DNA of 38,428 bases from Nesterenkonia sp. PF2B19 (GTDB lineage: Bacteria > Actinomycetota > Actinomycetes > Actinomycetales > Micrococcaceae), in the NCBI RefSeq assembly GCF_001758425.2, contig NZ_MDSS02000032.1, positions 1 through 38,428 of the forward strand, read 5' to 3'. A program made the position numbers and the translations under genes. Below, piece by piece: positions 25,476 to 35,700 of this stretch. The stretch's first letter is position 1, and each line of letters opens with the position of its first letter. The notes beneath the pieces were generated by a model, which did no database searches, had not been told where the DNA came from, and was given only the letters and a program-made list of their open reading frames with translations.

Positions 25476-27660
25476 ATGACCTCGACCCCGTCCGATCCTC
25501 AGGCTCCGGACGCGGTCCTCGCCGGGCTCGACGACGAGCAGCGCGAGGCCGCCAGCACGCTGACCGGGCCGCTGTGCATCCTCGCCCGCGCCGGCGCCGG
25601 CAAGACCCGCGCCATCACCCACCGCATCGCCTACGGAGTGCGCGCCGGCGTCTACGATCCCCACCGGCTGCTGGCCGTGACCTTCACCGCCCGGGCCGCG
25701 GCGAGATGCGCTCACGGCTCAACGCCCTGGGCGCCCCCGGCGTGCAGGCCCGCACCTTCCACGCCGCCGCCCTGCGCCAGCTGCAGTACTTCTGGCCGAT
25801 GGCCATCGGTGGCACCATGCCGGAGATCCTCGACCATAAGGTCCGCCTGCTCACCGAGGCGGCCCGGAGGCTGCACATCTCCACCGACCGGGCCGCCCTG
25901 CGGGACCTGGCCTCCGAGATCGAGTGGGCCAAGGTCTCGACCCTGACCCCGGACTCCTACCTGGAGCTCGCCGCCCACCGCCCCGAACCGGGGGGAGTGG
26001 ACCATCGCACCTTCGCGAAGCTCTACCAGTCCTATGAGGACGTCAAGCTGGACAAGCACCTCATCGACTTCGAGGACGTGCTGCTGCTGACGGTGGGCAT
26101 GCTCGAGGACGACGAACGGGTCGCCGCGCAGGTGCGTCAGCAGTACCGGCACTTCGTGGTGGACGAGTACCAGGACGTCTCCCCGCTGCAGCAGCGTCTG
26201 CTGGATCTGTGGCTGGGTGGCCGGGAGGAGCTGTGCGTGGTTGGAGACGCAGCCCAGACCATCTACTCCTTCACGGGCGCGACCCCGGACCACCTGCTGC
26301 AGTTCACCCGCCGGCATCCGCAGGCGAAGGTGGTCCGCCTGGTGCGGGACTACCGCTCCACCCCGCAGGTGGTGCAGCTGGCCAACGTGCTGCTGGCCGA
26401 CCGCACCCGGGAGCAGGCGAAGATCCGCGCCCAGATGCAGGCCCAGGGTGAGCATCCGCCCGCGTGGCCGGATCCGCTGCGACTGATCTCTCAGCGCGAG
26501 CACGGGCCGGCCCCGTCGCTGACCCAGCATGCCGACGACGACGCCGAGGCCAGCTGGATCGCCGAGCAGATCGTCGCGCTGCGGGACTCCGGGGTGCCGC
26601 TGAGTGAGATCGCGATCCTCTACCGCACCAACGGGCAGTCCCAAGCTTTCGAGCAGGCGCTCGCCACCGCCGGCATCTCCTACCAGCTGCGCGGCTCCGA
26701 ACGCTTCTTCTCCCGACGGGAGGTCCGCGAGGCGCTCGCTGCGCTGCGCACCTCCTCCCTGGTGGAGGAGAGCGGCGACGGCGTGCCCAAGACCGTGAGT
26801 GACATCCTCTCCTCCCACGGCTGGCGCCGCGAGGCCCCCGAGGGCACCGGTGCGGTGCGGGAGCGCTGGGAGTCGATGTCCGCGCTGGTGGGCCTGGCTG
26901 ATCAGCTGCACGCCGAACGGGAGATGCTCGACGAGACGCTCACCATGCGGCAGTTCATCACCGAGCTCGAGGAGCGCTCGGCCGCTCAGCACGCCCCCAC
27001 CGTGGAGGGCGTCACCCTGGCCTCCCTGCACTCGGCCAAGGGCCTGGAGTGGGACGCGGTCTTCCTCGCCGGACTCAGCGAAGGCTGATGCCGATCACCT
27101 TCGCCAAGACCCAGCGGGAGATCGATGAGGAGCGCCGACTCCTCTACGTGGGCATCACCCGCGCCCGGAAGCACCTGTACATGTCCTCCGCCCAGTCCCG
27201 GCACTCCGGGGGCCGGGGCCGACGCAGCCCGTCGAGGTTCCTGCGGCCGCTGCGCCGTGAGCTCGGGCTGGAGGAGCCCACCCGACGGATCGCGCCGTCG
27301 TCGGGGACGGTGAACCCGAACTCGCGGGCGAAGAAGAGGACCGCCACCTGCTCATCCTGCGGGACCGTGCTGACCACCGGCACCGAGGTCAAGCGCCGCC
27401 GCTGCGAGGACTGTCCGGCCCGCTACGACGAGGAGCTCTACGAGCGACTGCGTTCCTGGAGGTCCTCGCACGCCAAGGAGCTCGACGTCCCGGCCTTCGT
27501 GGTGTTCACCGACGCCACCCTGGAGGTCATCGCCGAGCGGCTGCCGCGCACCGACGCCGAGCTGCTGCAGGTCCCCGGCGTGGGGGAGAGGAAGCTGGAG
27601 AAGCACGGTGAGGCGCTCAAAGCCGTCCTCAGCGAGGCGGCCCAGGCACGCCGCGGCTGA
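25476..27660 (+). CDS. uvrD2: UvrD2-like superfamily I DNA helicase with HRDC domain (two one-base frameshifts)
   Basis: The reconstructed protein of about 728 residues starts at ATG 25476 (GAGGAG 5 nt upstream). Motifs in order: Walker [18 protein letters not shown], Ia [18 protein letters not shown], Walker [90 protein letters not shown]. Then come a four-cysteine patch ([28 protein letters not shown]) and a C-terminal HRDC domain ([20 protein letters not shown]). This linker-Cys4-HRDC layout is that of actinobacterial UvrD2. Two one-base losses break the frame: at about 25699-25702, where GCGGCGAG should read GCGGGCGAG, and at 27083-27087, between SEG and LMPITFAKT. The gene would be non-functional if these were real, so base-calling loss is more likely. 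Confidence 0.92.
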
Positions 27661-27737
27661 GACGTGTCGCTGAGGCGCCGATGAGGCGCGTCGCTGGGGC
27701 GTCCCGGCATCATCGGGGCTCCGTCAGACTCTGGCCC

Positions 27738-28310
27738 TCACTGGGGATGGCTCCAGGCGAAGCTGACGCCCTCGAGGAACGCGTCGGCCTCCCGGGTGCG
27801 GGGATAGCGGGCCACCAGGGCCTGGAACCGCGGCCCGTGCCCCGGTTCGATCAGGTGCGCCAGCTCATGCACCAGCACGGCGTCCTGGACCCACAGCGGC
27901 ATCTTCTGCAGACGCGACGACAGCCGAATGGTCCCCTCCGTGGAGGTCGTGGAGCCCCAGCGGGTCGTCTGCCGGTCCGACCACACCACCGAGGTCGGCC
28001 GGGGGATGTCGTCGAGATGCTCTCGAGAGAGCTCCAGGGCGCGGCGCATCAGCTCCTCGTCGGTCCGTCGGCGCTGTTCCGCACGGCGCCGGAGCTTCTG
28101 CTGGAAGGCCCGCGCATGCTCATCCACCTGGGCACGGCTGAGTCGGGACGGCACCCGCAGCCGCAGCGTGCCGTCCACCTGGTCGGCGGTCACAGTGCGT
28201 GTTCTGCGAGGGGAGCGGATCACCAGCACCTCATCGCCGTCGACCATGATCCGCTGGGCGTCCTGCGGTCCGGCAGAGCCGCGGCGCCGATCGGTGGAGC
28301 TGCGAGGCAT
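27738..28310 (-). CDS. YgjP-like metallopeptidase domain protein
   Basis: A 190-residue protein of the YgjP/WLM (DUF45) gluzincin family. The zinc site is HELAH in LWVQDAVLVHELAHLIEPGHGPRFQALV, with the third ligand histidine in GHGPRF. Family segments upstream include VWSDRQTTRWGSTTSTEGTIRLSSRL, where WG is the hallmark. The N-terminal 70 residues are basic with a DNA- or protein-binding look (VLVIRSPRRTRTVTADQVDG). AGGAGG lies 4 nt before the ATG. No signal peptide is seen, so it should act in the cytoplasm; its natural substrate is not known. It converges with uvrD2 and diverges from the E1-like gene; its leader carries a pentanucleotide repeat. Confidence 0.87.
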   Translation of the reverse strand: MPRSSTDRRRGSAGPQDAQRIMVDGDEVLVIRSPRRTRTVTADQVDGTLRLRVPSRLSRAQVDEHARAFQQKLRRRAEQRRRTDEELMRRALELSREHLDDIPRPTSVVWSDRQTTRWGSTTSTEGTIRLSSRLQKMPLWVQDAVLVHELAHLIEPGHGPRFQALVARYPRTREADAFLEGVSFAWSHPQ

Positions 28311-28321
28311 CGGTCCTCCTG

Positions 28322-28359
28322 GTGCTGTGCTGTGCTGTGCTGCCCGGGGCTGTGCTGTG
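28322..28359. repeat. GTGCT/AGCAC pentanucleotide repeat in the leader of the metallopeptidase gene
   Basis: Four perfect tandem copies of GTGCT occupy 28322-28341 and a further partial run follows after a G/C interruption (28349-28359). On the transcribed strand this is AGCAC repeated, ending a few nt before the ribosome site AGGAGG of the YgjP-like gene. Such a repeat can change length by slippage and so alter the leader. Confidence 0.8.
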
Positions 28360-28397
28360 GGAGAGGCGCGGTGGTGGGTGTGGGGCGGTCGCAGGAG

Positions 28398-28403
28398 AGT
28401 CTA
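28398..28403 (-). promoter_or_regulatory. candidate -10 element of the YgjP-like gene
   Basis: On the minus strand TAGACT fits TANNNT and would give a leader of about 80 nt that contains the pentanucleotide repeat and a strong ribosome site. Confidence 0.35.
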
Positions 28404-28528
28404 GCGGCGGCCGGTGACAGGGGACCTCCCCATGAGGCGAGCCGCATGGTCACCGCCCATCACCCCAGGTCAGAGCAGCCTGTGGATAACTCTGAGAGTC
28501 GGTGCCTGAACTCTGCCAGGATGTCGTC

Positions 28529-29632
28529 ATGGACCTCACCGCTGTGGACGCCGCCGGCGCCGACGACCTGGAGAAGGTGGATCTGGAGCTCGGAGCTGCC
28601 GGCCCGGTGTACCGGTTGCCGCCCCGGGCGACCGTCACCGGCGTGGGCGAGACCACGCTCCACCTGCGCTCAGGGACAGCCTCGGTGCTCCTGGAGGGAG
28701 ACGCCGAGGCGCTGCTCGCCGCCGCCCGTCAGCTGGACAGAGGGGTGCCGGTGGATGCCGCTCCGCGCGTGGTGGAGCGGCTGTGGAACCACGGAGTGCT
28801 CGAGCGCGAGACGGGAGTATCGGCAGCCGAGGTGCGCCGCACCCGGCTGGCCCAGTCCTGTGTGCTGGTGGACGGGCTGACGCCGTGCGGTGAAGCGCTG
28901 GCCGATCTGCTGGTGCGCCACGGCGTGGGGACGGTGGTGCTGCGCGACGCCGCCCCGGTCGATCTGCCGCCGGAGGTCGGCCGACGGCACGGGGGAGGCC
29001 CGGACCGTCTGCGGGCGGAGGACCTCGCCGACGAGCTCGCCGAGACCGCCGACGGGGTGACGGTGCTGTCCTGCCCGCCGGACGGCGTGGTGCAGGCCGC
29101 GGACGTGCAGGTCCTCATCCGGGAGACCGACGCCGGCGCCCCGGGCTGGCCGAGGCGGGAGGAGCTCATCGCCGGGCTGCGGGAGTCACGCCGCGTGCTG
29201 CCCGTCCTCACCACAGCTGACGGGATGATGTTGGGCCCGGTCATCTCGGACGGGGGGCCGGCACCCTGCCCAGACTGCCTGCAGCGGCAGGGAAGCAGCC
29301 TCGGAGTCGGGGGAGCAGACGGAGGAGACGATGGTGCCCCGATGGCGTTCTTCGCCTCCGGTGCGGCGGTCTGGCCGCTGCAGGGCATGGCGGCGCATCT
29401 GCTCATCCACCAGCTGGGGGAGCTGCTCGCCGGCCCGCAGCTGCCGGCGCTGACGGATGCTGTGCTGTGGATCGACGGCGGCACCGGGGCGATCAGCGCG
29501 CGCCCCGTGCCGCCGTCGTCGGACTGCCCGTGCCGGGCTCAGTCCGAACTCTTCGGATCATCCCCGGAGTCATCCGAGCCGCCTGGACCGCCCGAGCCGC
29601 CTGGACCGCCCGAACTGCTGGGGCCGTCGTAA
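28529..29632 (+). CDS. E1/ThiF-like protein, orphan cyclodehydratase-type
   Basis: About 367 residues, resembling the E1-like (ThiF) proteins that in azole-peptide clusters bind precursor leaders. Visible are an N-terminal leader-recognition-like region (YRLPPRATVTGVG, TASVLLEGDAEALLAAARQL), a Rossmann-like core (SCVLVDGLTPCGEALADLLV, GVGTVVLRDA) and a zinc pair C-x2-C (PCPDCLQR) completed by C-x-C (CPCRAQ) near the end. The usual GxGxxG ATP-binding motif is not recognisable, so adenylation is doubtful. ATG 28529 has AGGA upstream; GTG 28502 is an alternative. The tail is Pro/Glu-rich with an 18-nt tandem repeat, and its last 94 nt overlap, on the opposite strand, the end of the DUF2342 gene. 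No precursor peptide, YcaO or dehydrogenase gene is visible nearby. Function unknown. Confidence 0.75.
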   Translation: MDLTAVDAAGADDLEKVDLELGAAGPVYRLPPRATVTGVGETTLHLRSGTASVLLEGDAEALLAAARQLDRGVPVDAAPRVVERLWNHGVLERETGVSAAEVRRTRLAQSCVLVDGLTPCGEALADLLVRHGVGTVVLRDAAPVDLPPEVGRRHGGGPDRLRAEDLADELAETADGVTVLSCPPDGVVQAADVQVLIRETDAGAPGWPRREELIAGLRESRRVLPVLTTADGMMLGPVISDGGPAPCPDCLQRQGSSLGVGGADGGDDGAPMAFFASGAAVWPLQGMAAHLLIHQLGELLAGPQLPALTDAVLWIDGGTGAISARPVPPSSDCPCRAQSELFGSSPESSEPPGPPEPPGPPELLGPS

Positions 29633-31118
29633 CCGCCGTCGAGCAGCTTCTGCAGCTCTTCGTCGATGCGGGCGGACTCGGCGGCGCGCTCCTCCTGGCG
29701 GGCCTGGAAGCCCTGCGGGTCGTCCAGGTCCTCCTCGGTGGGCTGCACGTCCGGGTGAGCCCACACCTCGTCCCGGCCGGTCATCCCGGAGGTCTCCCGC
29801 AGGTGCGCCCACAGGGCGGCCGCATCGCGCAGGCGGCGCGGACGCAGCTCCAGGCCCACCAGCGCGGCGAAGGTGTGCTCGGCCGGGCCGCCGGTGGCCC
29901 GGCGTCGGTTCAGCGTCTCGCGCAGTGCAGGCAGCGACTCCAGGTGCTCGGCGGCCTGCGAGACGACGTCGTCCACCCAGCCCTCCACCAGGGCGAGGGT
30001 GGTCTCGATGCGCCGCAGAGCGGCGTCCTGCATCGGGGTCCGTTCCGGGGTGAACAGCCCTTCGCCGAGGACCTCCTGCATCGCCTCCGGGTTGGTCGGG
30101 TCGATCTGCGAGGCGGCCTCCTCGATGCGACCCATGTCGATGTGGATCCCGGCGGCGTACTGAGCCACCGCATTGAACAGGTCCTGCTCCAGCCACGGGC
30201 ACTGGGCGAACAGCCGCATCCTTGCGGCCTCCCGCAGGGCCAGGAACAGCAGGACCTCCTGCTTGTCCACCTGGAGGCCGGCGCTGAACTCCTCCACGTT
30301 CTTCGGCAGCAGCGCATGGTGCGCCCGGCCAGCGGCAGGCCGATGTCCGAGGCCGAATGCACCTCCTTGGCCAGCGCACCCACCGCCTGGCCGAGCTGTA
30401 TGCCGAAGGCCATGCCGCCCATGGACTGGATCATGCCGCTGATCTGCTCGGCCCCGGCCCCGCCCATCATGGCCTGCATCTCCGGGGGGAACCCCGAGCC
30501 CTGCTCGTCGAGTTGGCCCTTGATGGCTCCGGAGAGCGCCTCGGCCACCGACTCGGCCACGGGTTCCGTCAGGCGGCGCCAGGAGTCGAAGGTCTCCTCC
30601 ACCCACTGAGCCCGGGCCCAGGCCTGACCGATCTGGCCCACCGACTCGAAGCCGGTGGCGCCGTCGAGCCACATGTCAGCCAGGCGCAGGGCCTCGTCCA
30701 CGGCGCGGCTCTGGGCCGGAGAGACGCTCGGGTCGTCGCCGGCCGCGGCCTGGCGGGCGGCCTGCTTCGCCATGGTCCAGTTGACCGGGCCCTGCCGGTC
30801 CTCCTCGGAGGAGCTCTGCATGGCGGAGAACATCGCCTGGACCTGTCCCATGATCTGCTGCATCATCTGGGGATCCATCTGCGGCAGACCCAGCTGCGAC
30901 GGGTCGAAGCCTTCGGGCAGCTGGGGCCCGCCCTGGCCCGGAGTGCCGGTGAAGCCGATCGACGGGCCCTGCCCTGCAGGGCTGCCCTGCCCGGGCTCTC
31001 CGCCGAACATGCGGCGGAACATCTCCTCCATGGGGTCCTGGGGCTGGTCGCCCTCGTTCTCCTCGCGGCCCTCGTCGTCGCGGTCCTCGCCGCGGCGTTC
31101 GGAATCGTCGGCATTCAT
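29539..31118 (-). CDS. DUF2342 / zincin-like protein (one-base frameshift)
   Basis: The reconstructed protein is about 526 residues. The N-terminus is acidic and disordered (residues 1-100, with repeated GQG and MDPQMMQQIM), followed by the conserved core: VNWTMAKQAARQA, ALRLADMWLDGATGF, WVEETFDSWRRLTEPVAESV and GMAFGIQLGQAVGALAKEV. The second half has LLPKNVEEFSAGLQVDKQEV, then LFLALREAARMRLFAQCPWL. In relatives this helix usually reads REAAH; here the histidine is arginine, so peptidase activity is doubtful. The frame breaks at about 30321-30330 between PLAGR and AHHALLPKN, again by one missing base. The ATG at 31118 has AGGAG upstream. The Gly/Ser/Pro-rich tail overlaps the end of the E1-like gene. 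Function unknown. Confidence 0.83.
29576..29611. repeat. 18-nt tandem repeat shared by two overlapping gene ends
   Basis: Two exact copies of GAGCCGCCTGGACCGCCC (29576-29593, 29594-29611) lie in the antiparallel overlap of the E1-like and DUF2342 genes. They encode PPGPPE-type repeats in one direction and GGPGGS-type repeats in the other. Confidence 0.85.
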
Positions 31119-31163
31119 GAGCTGCTCCTGAGTGGTCGATCCGCCTGGGTCTCTGGACCTCCC

Positions 31164-31169
31164 AGCCTA
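31164..31169 (-). promoter_or_regulatory. candidate -10 element of the DUF2342 gene
   Basis: On the minus strand TAGGCT fits TANNNT and lies 45 nt before the ATG, which has its own ribosome site. The hexamer is the same as that proposed for hemD. Confidence 0.35.
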
Positions 31170-31363
31170 CTGCCGGGCCATGGACGGTGTCTGTGGGCGC
31201 GTGGGCCAGTTCGCGCAGGGAGGAAGCGCGCGTCCCGTGCCCGGGGCGGCGCCGGCGAATCACCAGGACGACGCCGATGAGGGCACGCCGCCCAGCGGCC
31301 GTCGGCAGCTCCCGCGGCAGCGTCCGTCAGCCCAGTTCGCCGTCCTCCGCGGGTGATGAGACA

Positions 31364-32593
31364 ATGGCCCGGATCACTATGACTGGACGATTCACTGCCT
31401 CGGGGCGGCCGGCAGAGCCCCCGCATCTGGGATACGGCACGGGCACGGAGCCGGCTCAGCGGGTGGGTGCGGCCGCATCCATCCCGCCGCCCTGGGACCC
31501 TGACGCGCCCCCAGCGGGCCCCACCCACAGCTGGACCGTGCGTCGCACCGTGCAGCTGGCCTGCGGTCTGGGAGCGGTCGTCCTCGGAGCGGCCCTCCTG
31601 GGGACCCCCGCCCCGTATCTGACCGAATCTCCCGGACCAGTGTTCGACACCATCGGGGAGCGCGGCGACGAGCCGATGATCAGCATCGATGGGGCGGAGA
31701 CGCACTCCACCGAGGGGTCGCTGAACATGACCACCGTCTACGTCAACGGAGCCCCCACATCGGTGGTCTATGTGCCGCAGGTCGTCCGCGGTTGGTTCGA
31801 TCCGACCGTGGACGTGCTCCCGCAGGAGCTGGTCTACCCCTCGGGCACCACCGCCGAGGAGGTCCAGCAGATGAACACCGCTGCGATGACCAGCTCCCAG
31901 GACTTGGCGACGGCGGCGGCCCTGAACGCGCTGGGCGTCGACTACGGGCAGCGGCTGCGTGTCATCGACTTCACCCCGCAGGCCGCCGACGTCGGCACCA
32001 CTGAGGTGCTCGAGGTCGGCGACGAAGTGCTCGCCGCAGGAGGCGACCCGGTCTCCGGCGTCGAGGGACTTCGCGAAGCTGTGAACGACGCCGCAGGTCA
32101 GCCGGTAGAATTGACAGTGACCAGGGACGGTGAGGAGTTCGACGTCGAGGTCCCCACCTACCAGGAGGCGGATGGCGACTACTACGTCGGCATCATGCTC
32201 CAGGGCGACTTCGACTTCCCGGTGGAGGTCGAGATCACTCTGGAGGACGTCGGGGGCCCCAGCGCGGGGCTGATGTTCTCCCTAGGGATCATCGACCGTC
32301 TCACCGAGGAGTCGATGACCGGCGGCGAGGACTGGGCCGGCACCGGGACGGTGGATCCCGACGGCACTGTCGGTCCCATCGGCGGGATCGCGCAGAAGGT
32401 GGTCGGAGCGCGGGACGCCGGCGCTGACCATTTCCTGGTCCCGCGGGACAACTGCGCGGAGCTCGAGGGCCGGACGCCCCGGGGCCTGGAGCTCCACGGG
32501 GTGGACGACGTCGACCAGGCTCGGCAGATCGTGGAGGCGGTTCGGGATGACGATGACGCCTACCTCGCCTCCCTCGAGGTCTGTGGCAGCTGA
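31364..32593 (+). CDS. Lon-like PDZ-domain serine protease (YlbL-type)
   Basis: About 409 residues: a cytoplasmic N-terminus, one membrane helix near residues 65-87 (LACGLGAVVLGAALLGTPAPY), then an extracytoplasmic part starting TESPGPVFDTIG. A PDZ domain follows (EVLEVGDEVLAAGGDPV, GQPVELTVTRDGEEFDVEV), and a Lon-type S16 domain with the catalytic Ser in VGGPSAGLMFSLGIIDRLT and the Lys in GGIAQKVVGARDAGADHFLVP. Both residues of the Ser-Lys dyad are present. These proteases are thought to degrade or process membrane and secreted proteins. ATG at 31364 is my choice; ATG 31379 is also possible and neither has a strong ribosome site. It diverges from the DUF2342 gene and precedes the UPF0182 gene on the same strand, a common actinobacterial arrangement. 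Confidence 0.9.
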   Translation: MARITMTGRFTASGRPAEPPHLGYGTGTEPAQRVGAAASIPPPWDPDAPPAGPTHSWTVRRTVQLACGLGAVVLGAALLGTPAPYLTESPGPVFDTIGERGDEPMISIDGAETHSTEGSLNMTTVYVNGAPTSVVYVPQVVRGWFDPTVDVLPQELVYPSGTTAEEVQQMNTAAMTSSQDLATAAALNALGVDYGQRLRVIDFTPQAADVGTTEVLEVGDEVLAAGGDPVSGVEGLREAVNDAAGQPVELTVTRDGEEFDVEVPTYQEADGDYYVGIMLQGDFDFPVEVEITLEDVGGPSAGLMFSLGIIDRLTEESMTGGEDWAGTGTVDPDGTVGPIGGIAQKVVGARDAGADHFLVPRDNCAELEGRTPRGLELHGVDDVDQARQIVEAVRDDDDAYLASLEVCGS

Positions 32594-32748
32594 GACCTCG
32601 GCACCCCGCCGCGCAGCCTGCGGCGGCCCCGACCACGACGACGACACCTGAACAACTCGACCAGACCAGCAGCAGACCAGCACAACAGCACAACGTCCCG
32701 GACGGATCGAGCACCGACGACGCCGGCCGGGACGAAGAGAGGGTAGAT

Positions 32749-35700
32749 GTGAGTTTCTCCCAGGGATTCGGTTCGACGAACCCCTTCGGCGGCTCCGGCC
32801 TGTTCGGCTCGGGCGGCTCTGACGACGACGGCGGTTCCGGCCGAGGGGGGTCCGGCGGCGGCGGATCGCAGCGTCCGCAGCGCAGCGGTCCGCGGCGTCC
32901 GTCCGCGCTGACGCTGACGATCATCATCATCGCGGTGCTGATCGGCGCGTTCGTGATCTCCTCCGGCTTCTACGCCGAGATCATGTGGTACAACCAGGTC
33001 GGCTATTCGGAGGTCTTCTGGGTCGAGCGGCTCAGCCGGCTCGGGATCTTCCTGGCCGGGTTCCTGGTGATGGGTGCCCTGGTCTGGCTGAGCCTCTTCC
33101 TGGCCTTCCGCAGCCGGCCGCAGACCCTGGATCGACAGATGAACGAGTCGATCCAGCGCTACCAGAACACGCTGACCTCCATGCGTCGCCTGCTGATGAT
33201 CGGCCTGCCGGTCCTGATGGGCTTCTTCGCCGGGACGGCGGCCTCCGGCGCCTGGGAGGAGGTGCTGCTGTTCTTCAACCAGGAGCCGTTCGGCATGACG
33301 GACCCTGAGTTCGGCCTGGACTTCGCGTTCTTCGTGTTCACGATGCCGTTCCTGGGCTTCATCAACGGCTTCCTCATCTCCGCCGTCCTGGTGGCCGGGA
33401 TCGCCGGGATCATCTGCCACTACCTCTACGGCGGCATCCGGATCGAGCCCAGCGGCCGATTCGTGATCGAGAAGGCCGCCCGCTGGCACATCGCCGTGAC
33501 CGCGGCGATCTTCGTGCTGCTGCAGGGCGTCAACTGGTGGCTGGACCGCTATGCGACCCTGACCAACCAGGACGGCAACTGGGCCGGCGCCCTCTACACC
33601 GACGTCCACGCCGTCATCCCGGCGCAGACCATCTTGGCCGTCGCCGCAGTCCTGGTGGCGGGGATCTTCATCGTCACCGCCGTGACCGGTCGCTGGCGCT
33701 TCAGCATCATCGGCACCGCCGTGCTGATCGTCACCGCGATCGTCGGCGGCGCGGTCTACCCCTTCCTGGTGCAGGAGTACCAGGTGCGTCCCTCGGAGCG
33801 CACCCTGGAGAGCCCGTACATCGAGCGGAACATGGAGATGACCCGCTTCGCCTACGGGTTCGATGAGATCACTCAGGACGACTACGACGCCGAGACGCGG
33901 GCTGCCGAAGGTGCGCTCGCCGAGGACGCGGCCAACACGCAGAACATCCGTCTGCTGGACCCGAACCTGGTCTCGGCCTCCTTCGGCCAGCTCCAGCAGT
34001 TCCGTCAGTACTACGCGTTCAACGACACGCTGAGCTTCGACCGCTACGAGGTCGACGGGGAGCGCGAGGACACCGTCATCGCCGCCCGCGAGGTCAACGT
34101 GGCCGACGACGCCTCCTGGGTGAACCGGCACCTGATCTTCACCCACGGCTACGGTCTGGTGGCGGCCAACGCCTCCACGGTGACCCCGGAGGGGCGGCCC
34201 GACTTCACCCTGCGAGACATCCCGACCCGCGGCCAGCTGGCCAGCGACGAGGACTACGAGCCGCGCATCTACTTCGGCGAGAACACCACCGACTTCTCCA
34301 TCGTCGGTGCGCCGGAGGGTGCGGACCCCATGGAGCTGGACCGCCCCGCTTCTGGCAACTCGGATGCGGACACGGTCTACACCTTCTCCGGCGAGGGCGG
34401 CCCCTCTGTGGGCAACCTGTTCAACCGGCTGGTCTACGCGATCCAGTTCCAGTCCCCGGAGATCCTGCTCTCCGGCGACATGAACGAGGAGTCGCAGATC
34501 CTCTACGACCGGCATCCGCGTGAGCGTGTGGAGAAGGTCGCTCCGTTCCTGGAGGTGGACCAGAACATCTACCCGGCCATCGTGGACGGGCGCGTGAAGT
34601 GGATCGTGGAGGGCTACACCACCTCGGCGAACTTCCCGTACTCCATGCAGCAGCAGCTGGAGTCGGCCACCACCGACGCCCTGACGCAGGGCGGCCAGGT
34701 GCTCTCCGGCCAGGTCAACTACATGCGCAACTCGGTGAAGGCCACCGTGGACGCCTATGACGGCTCGGTGACGCTCTACGCCTGGGATGACGAGGACCCG
34801 ATCCTCAAGGCCTGGGAGAACGTCTTCCCCGAGTCGCTGCAGCCGTACTCGGAGATGAGCGCGGAGCTCATGGACCACGTCCGCTACCCGGAGGACATGT
34901 TCCGGGTGCAGCGTGAGCTGCTGGGCCGGTACCACGTGACCGACCCGGGTGCGTTCTATGAGAACAACGACGCCTGGTCCGTGCCGGACGACCCGACCCA
35001 GGGCGACGGAGCGGTCAAGCAGCCGCCGTACTACATGACCCTGCAGATGCCGGGTCAGGACGAGCCGAAGTTCTCCCTGACCTCCACGTTCATCCCGCAG
35101 ATCACCGAGGGCGCCCAGCAGCGCAACGTGCTCTACGGCTTCCTGGCCGCCAACGGCGACGCCGGCACCGGCGAGGACGGCGTGAAGGACGAGGACTTCG
35201 GCAGCCTGCACCTGCTGGAGCTGCCCCGTGACACCGCCGTGCCGGGCCCGGGTCAGACCCAGGCGAACTTCGACTCGAACTCGGTGGTCTCCCAGGAGCT
35301 GAACCTGCTGCGTCAGGGTGCCTCCGAGGTGATCAACGGCAACATGGTCACGCTGCCGGCCGGTGAAGGCATCCTCTACGTGCAGCCGGTGTACGTGCAG
35401 TCCACCGGTGCCACCGCCTACCCGCTGCTGCGGAAGGTGCTGGTCTCCTACGGCGAGGAGGTCGGCTTCGCCGACACCCTCGGCGAGGCGCTGGACCAGG
35501 TCTTCGGCGGCGACTCCGGTGCCGCCGTGGCCGAGGGTGCCGGGGTCGAGGGTGAGGCCGTGGACGAGGACGTGGAGGTCCCGACCGGGGACGACGCCAC
35601 GACCGAGGACGAGGACCTCGAGGCCCCGACCGAGGATGAGGACGCCACCACGGAGGACGAGGACGCCACCACCGAGGATGACGAGCCCACGGTGGAGGAC

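Noticed and set aside
28529-29632. Azole-modified peptide (TOMM) biosynthetic cluster around the E1-like gene
   Set aside because: No YcaO, flavin dehydrogenase or precursor peptide is visible nearby; only the E1-like protein fits.
32560-35211. 883-codon open frame on the minus strand opposite UPF0182
   Set aside because: Shadow of a very GC-rich gene. The translation is rich in H, G, R, V and D with no recognisable domain, and the plus strand encodes a clear conserved family.
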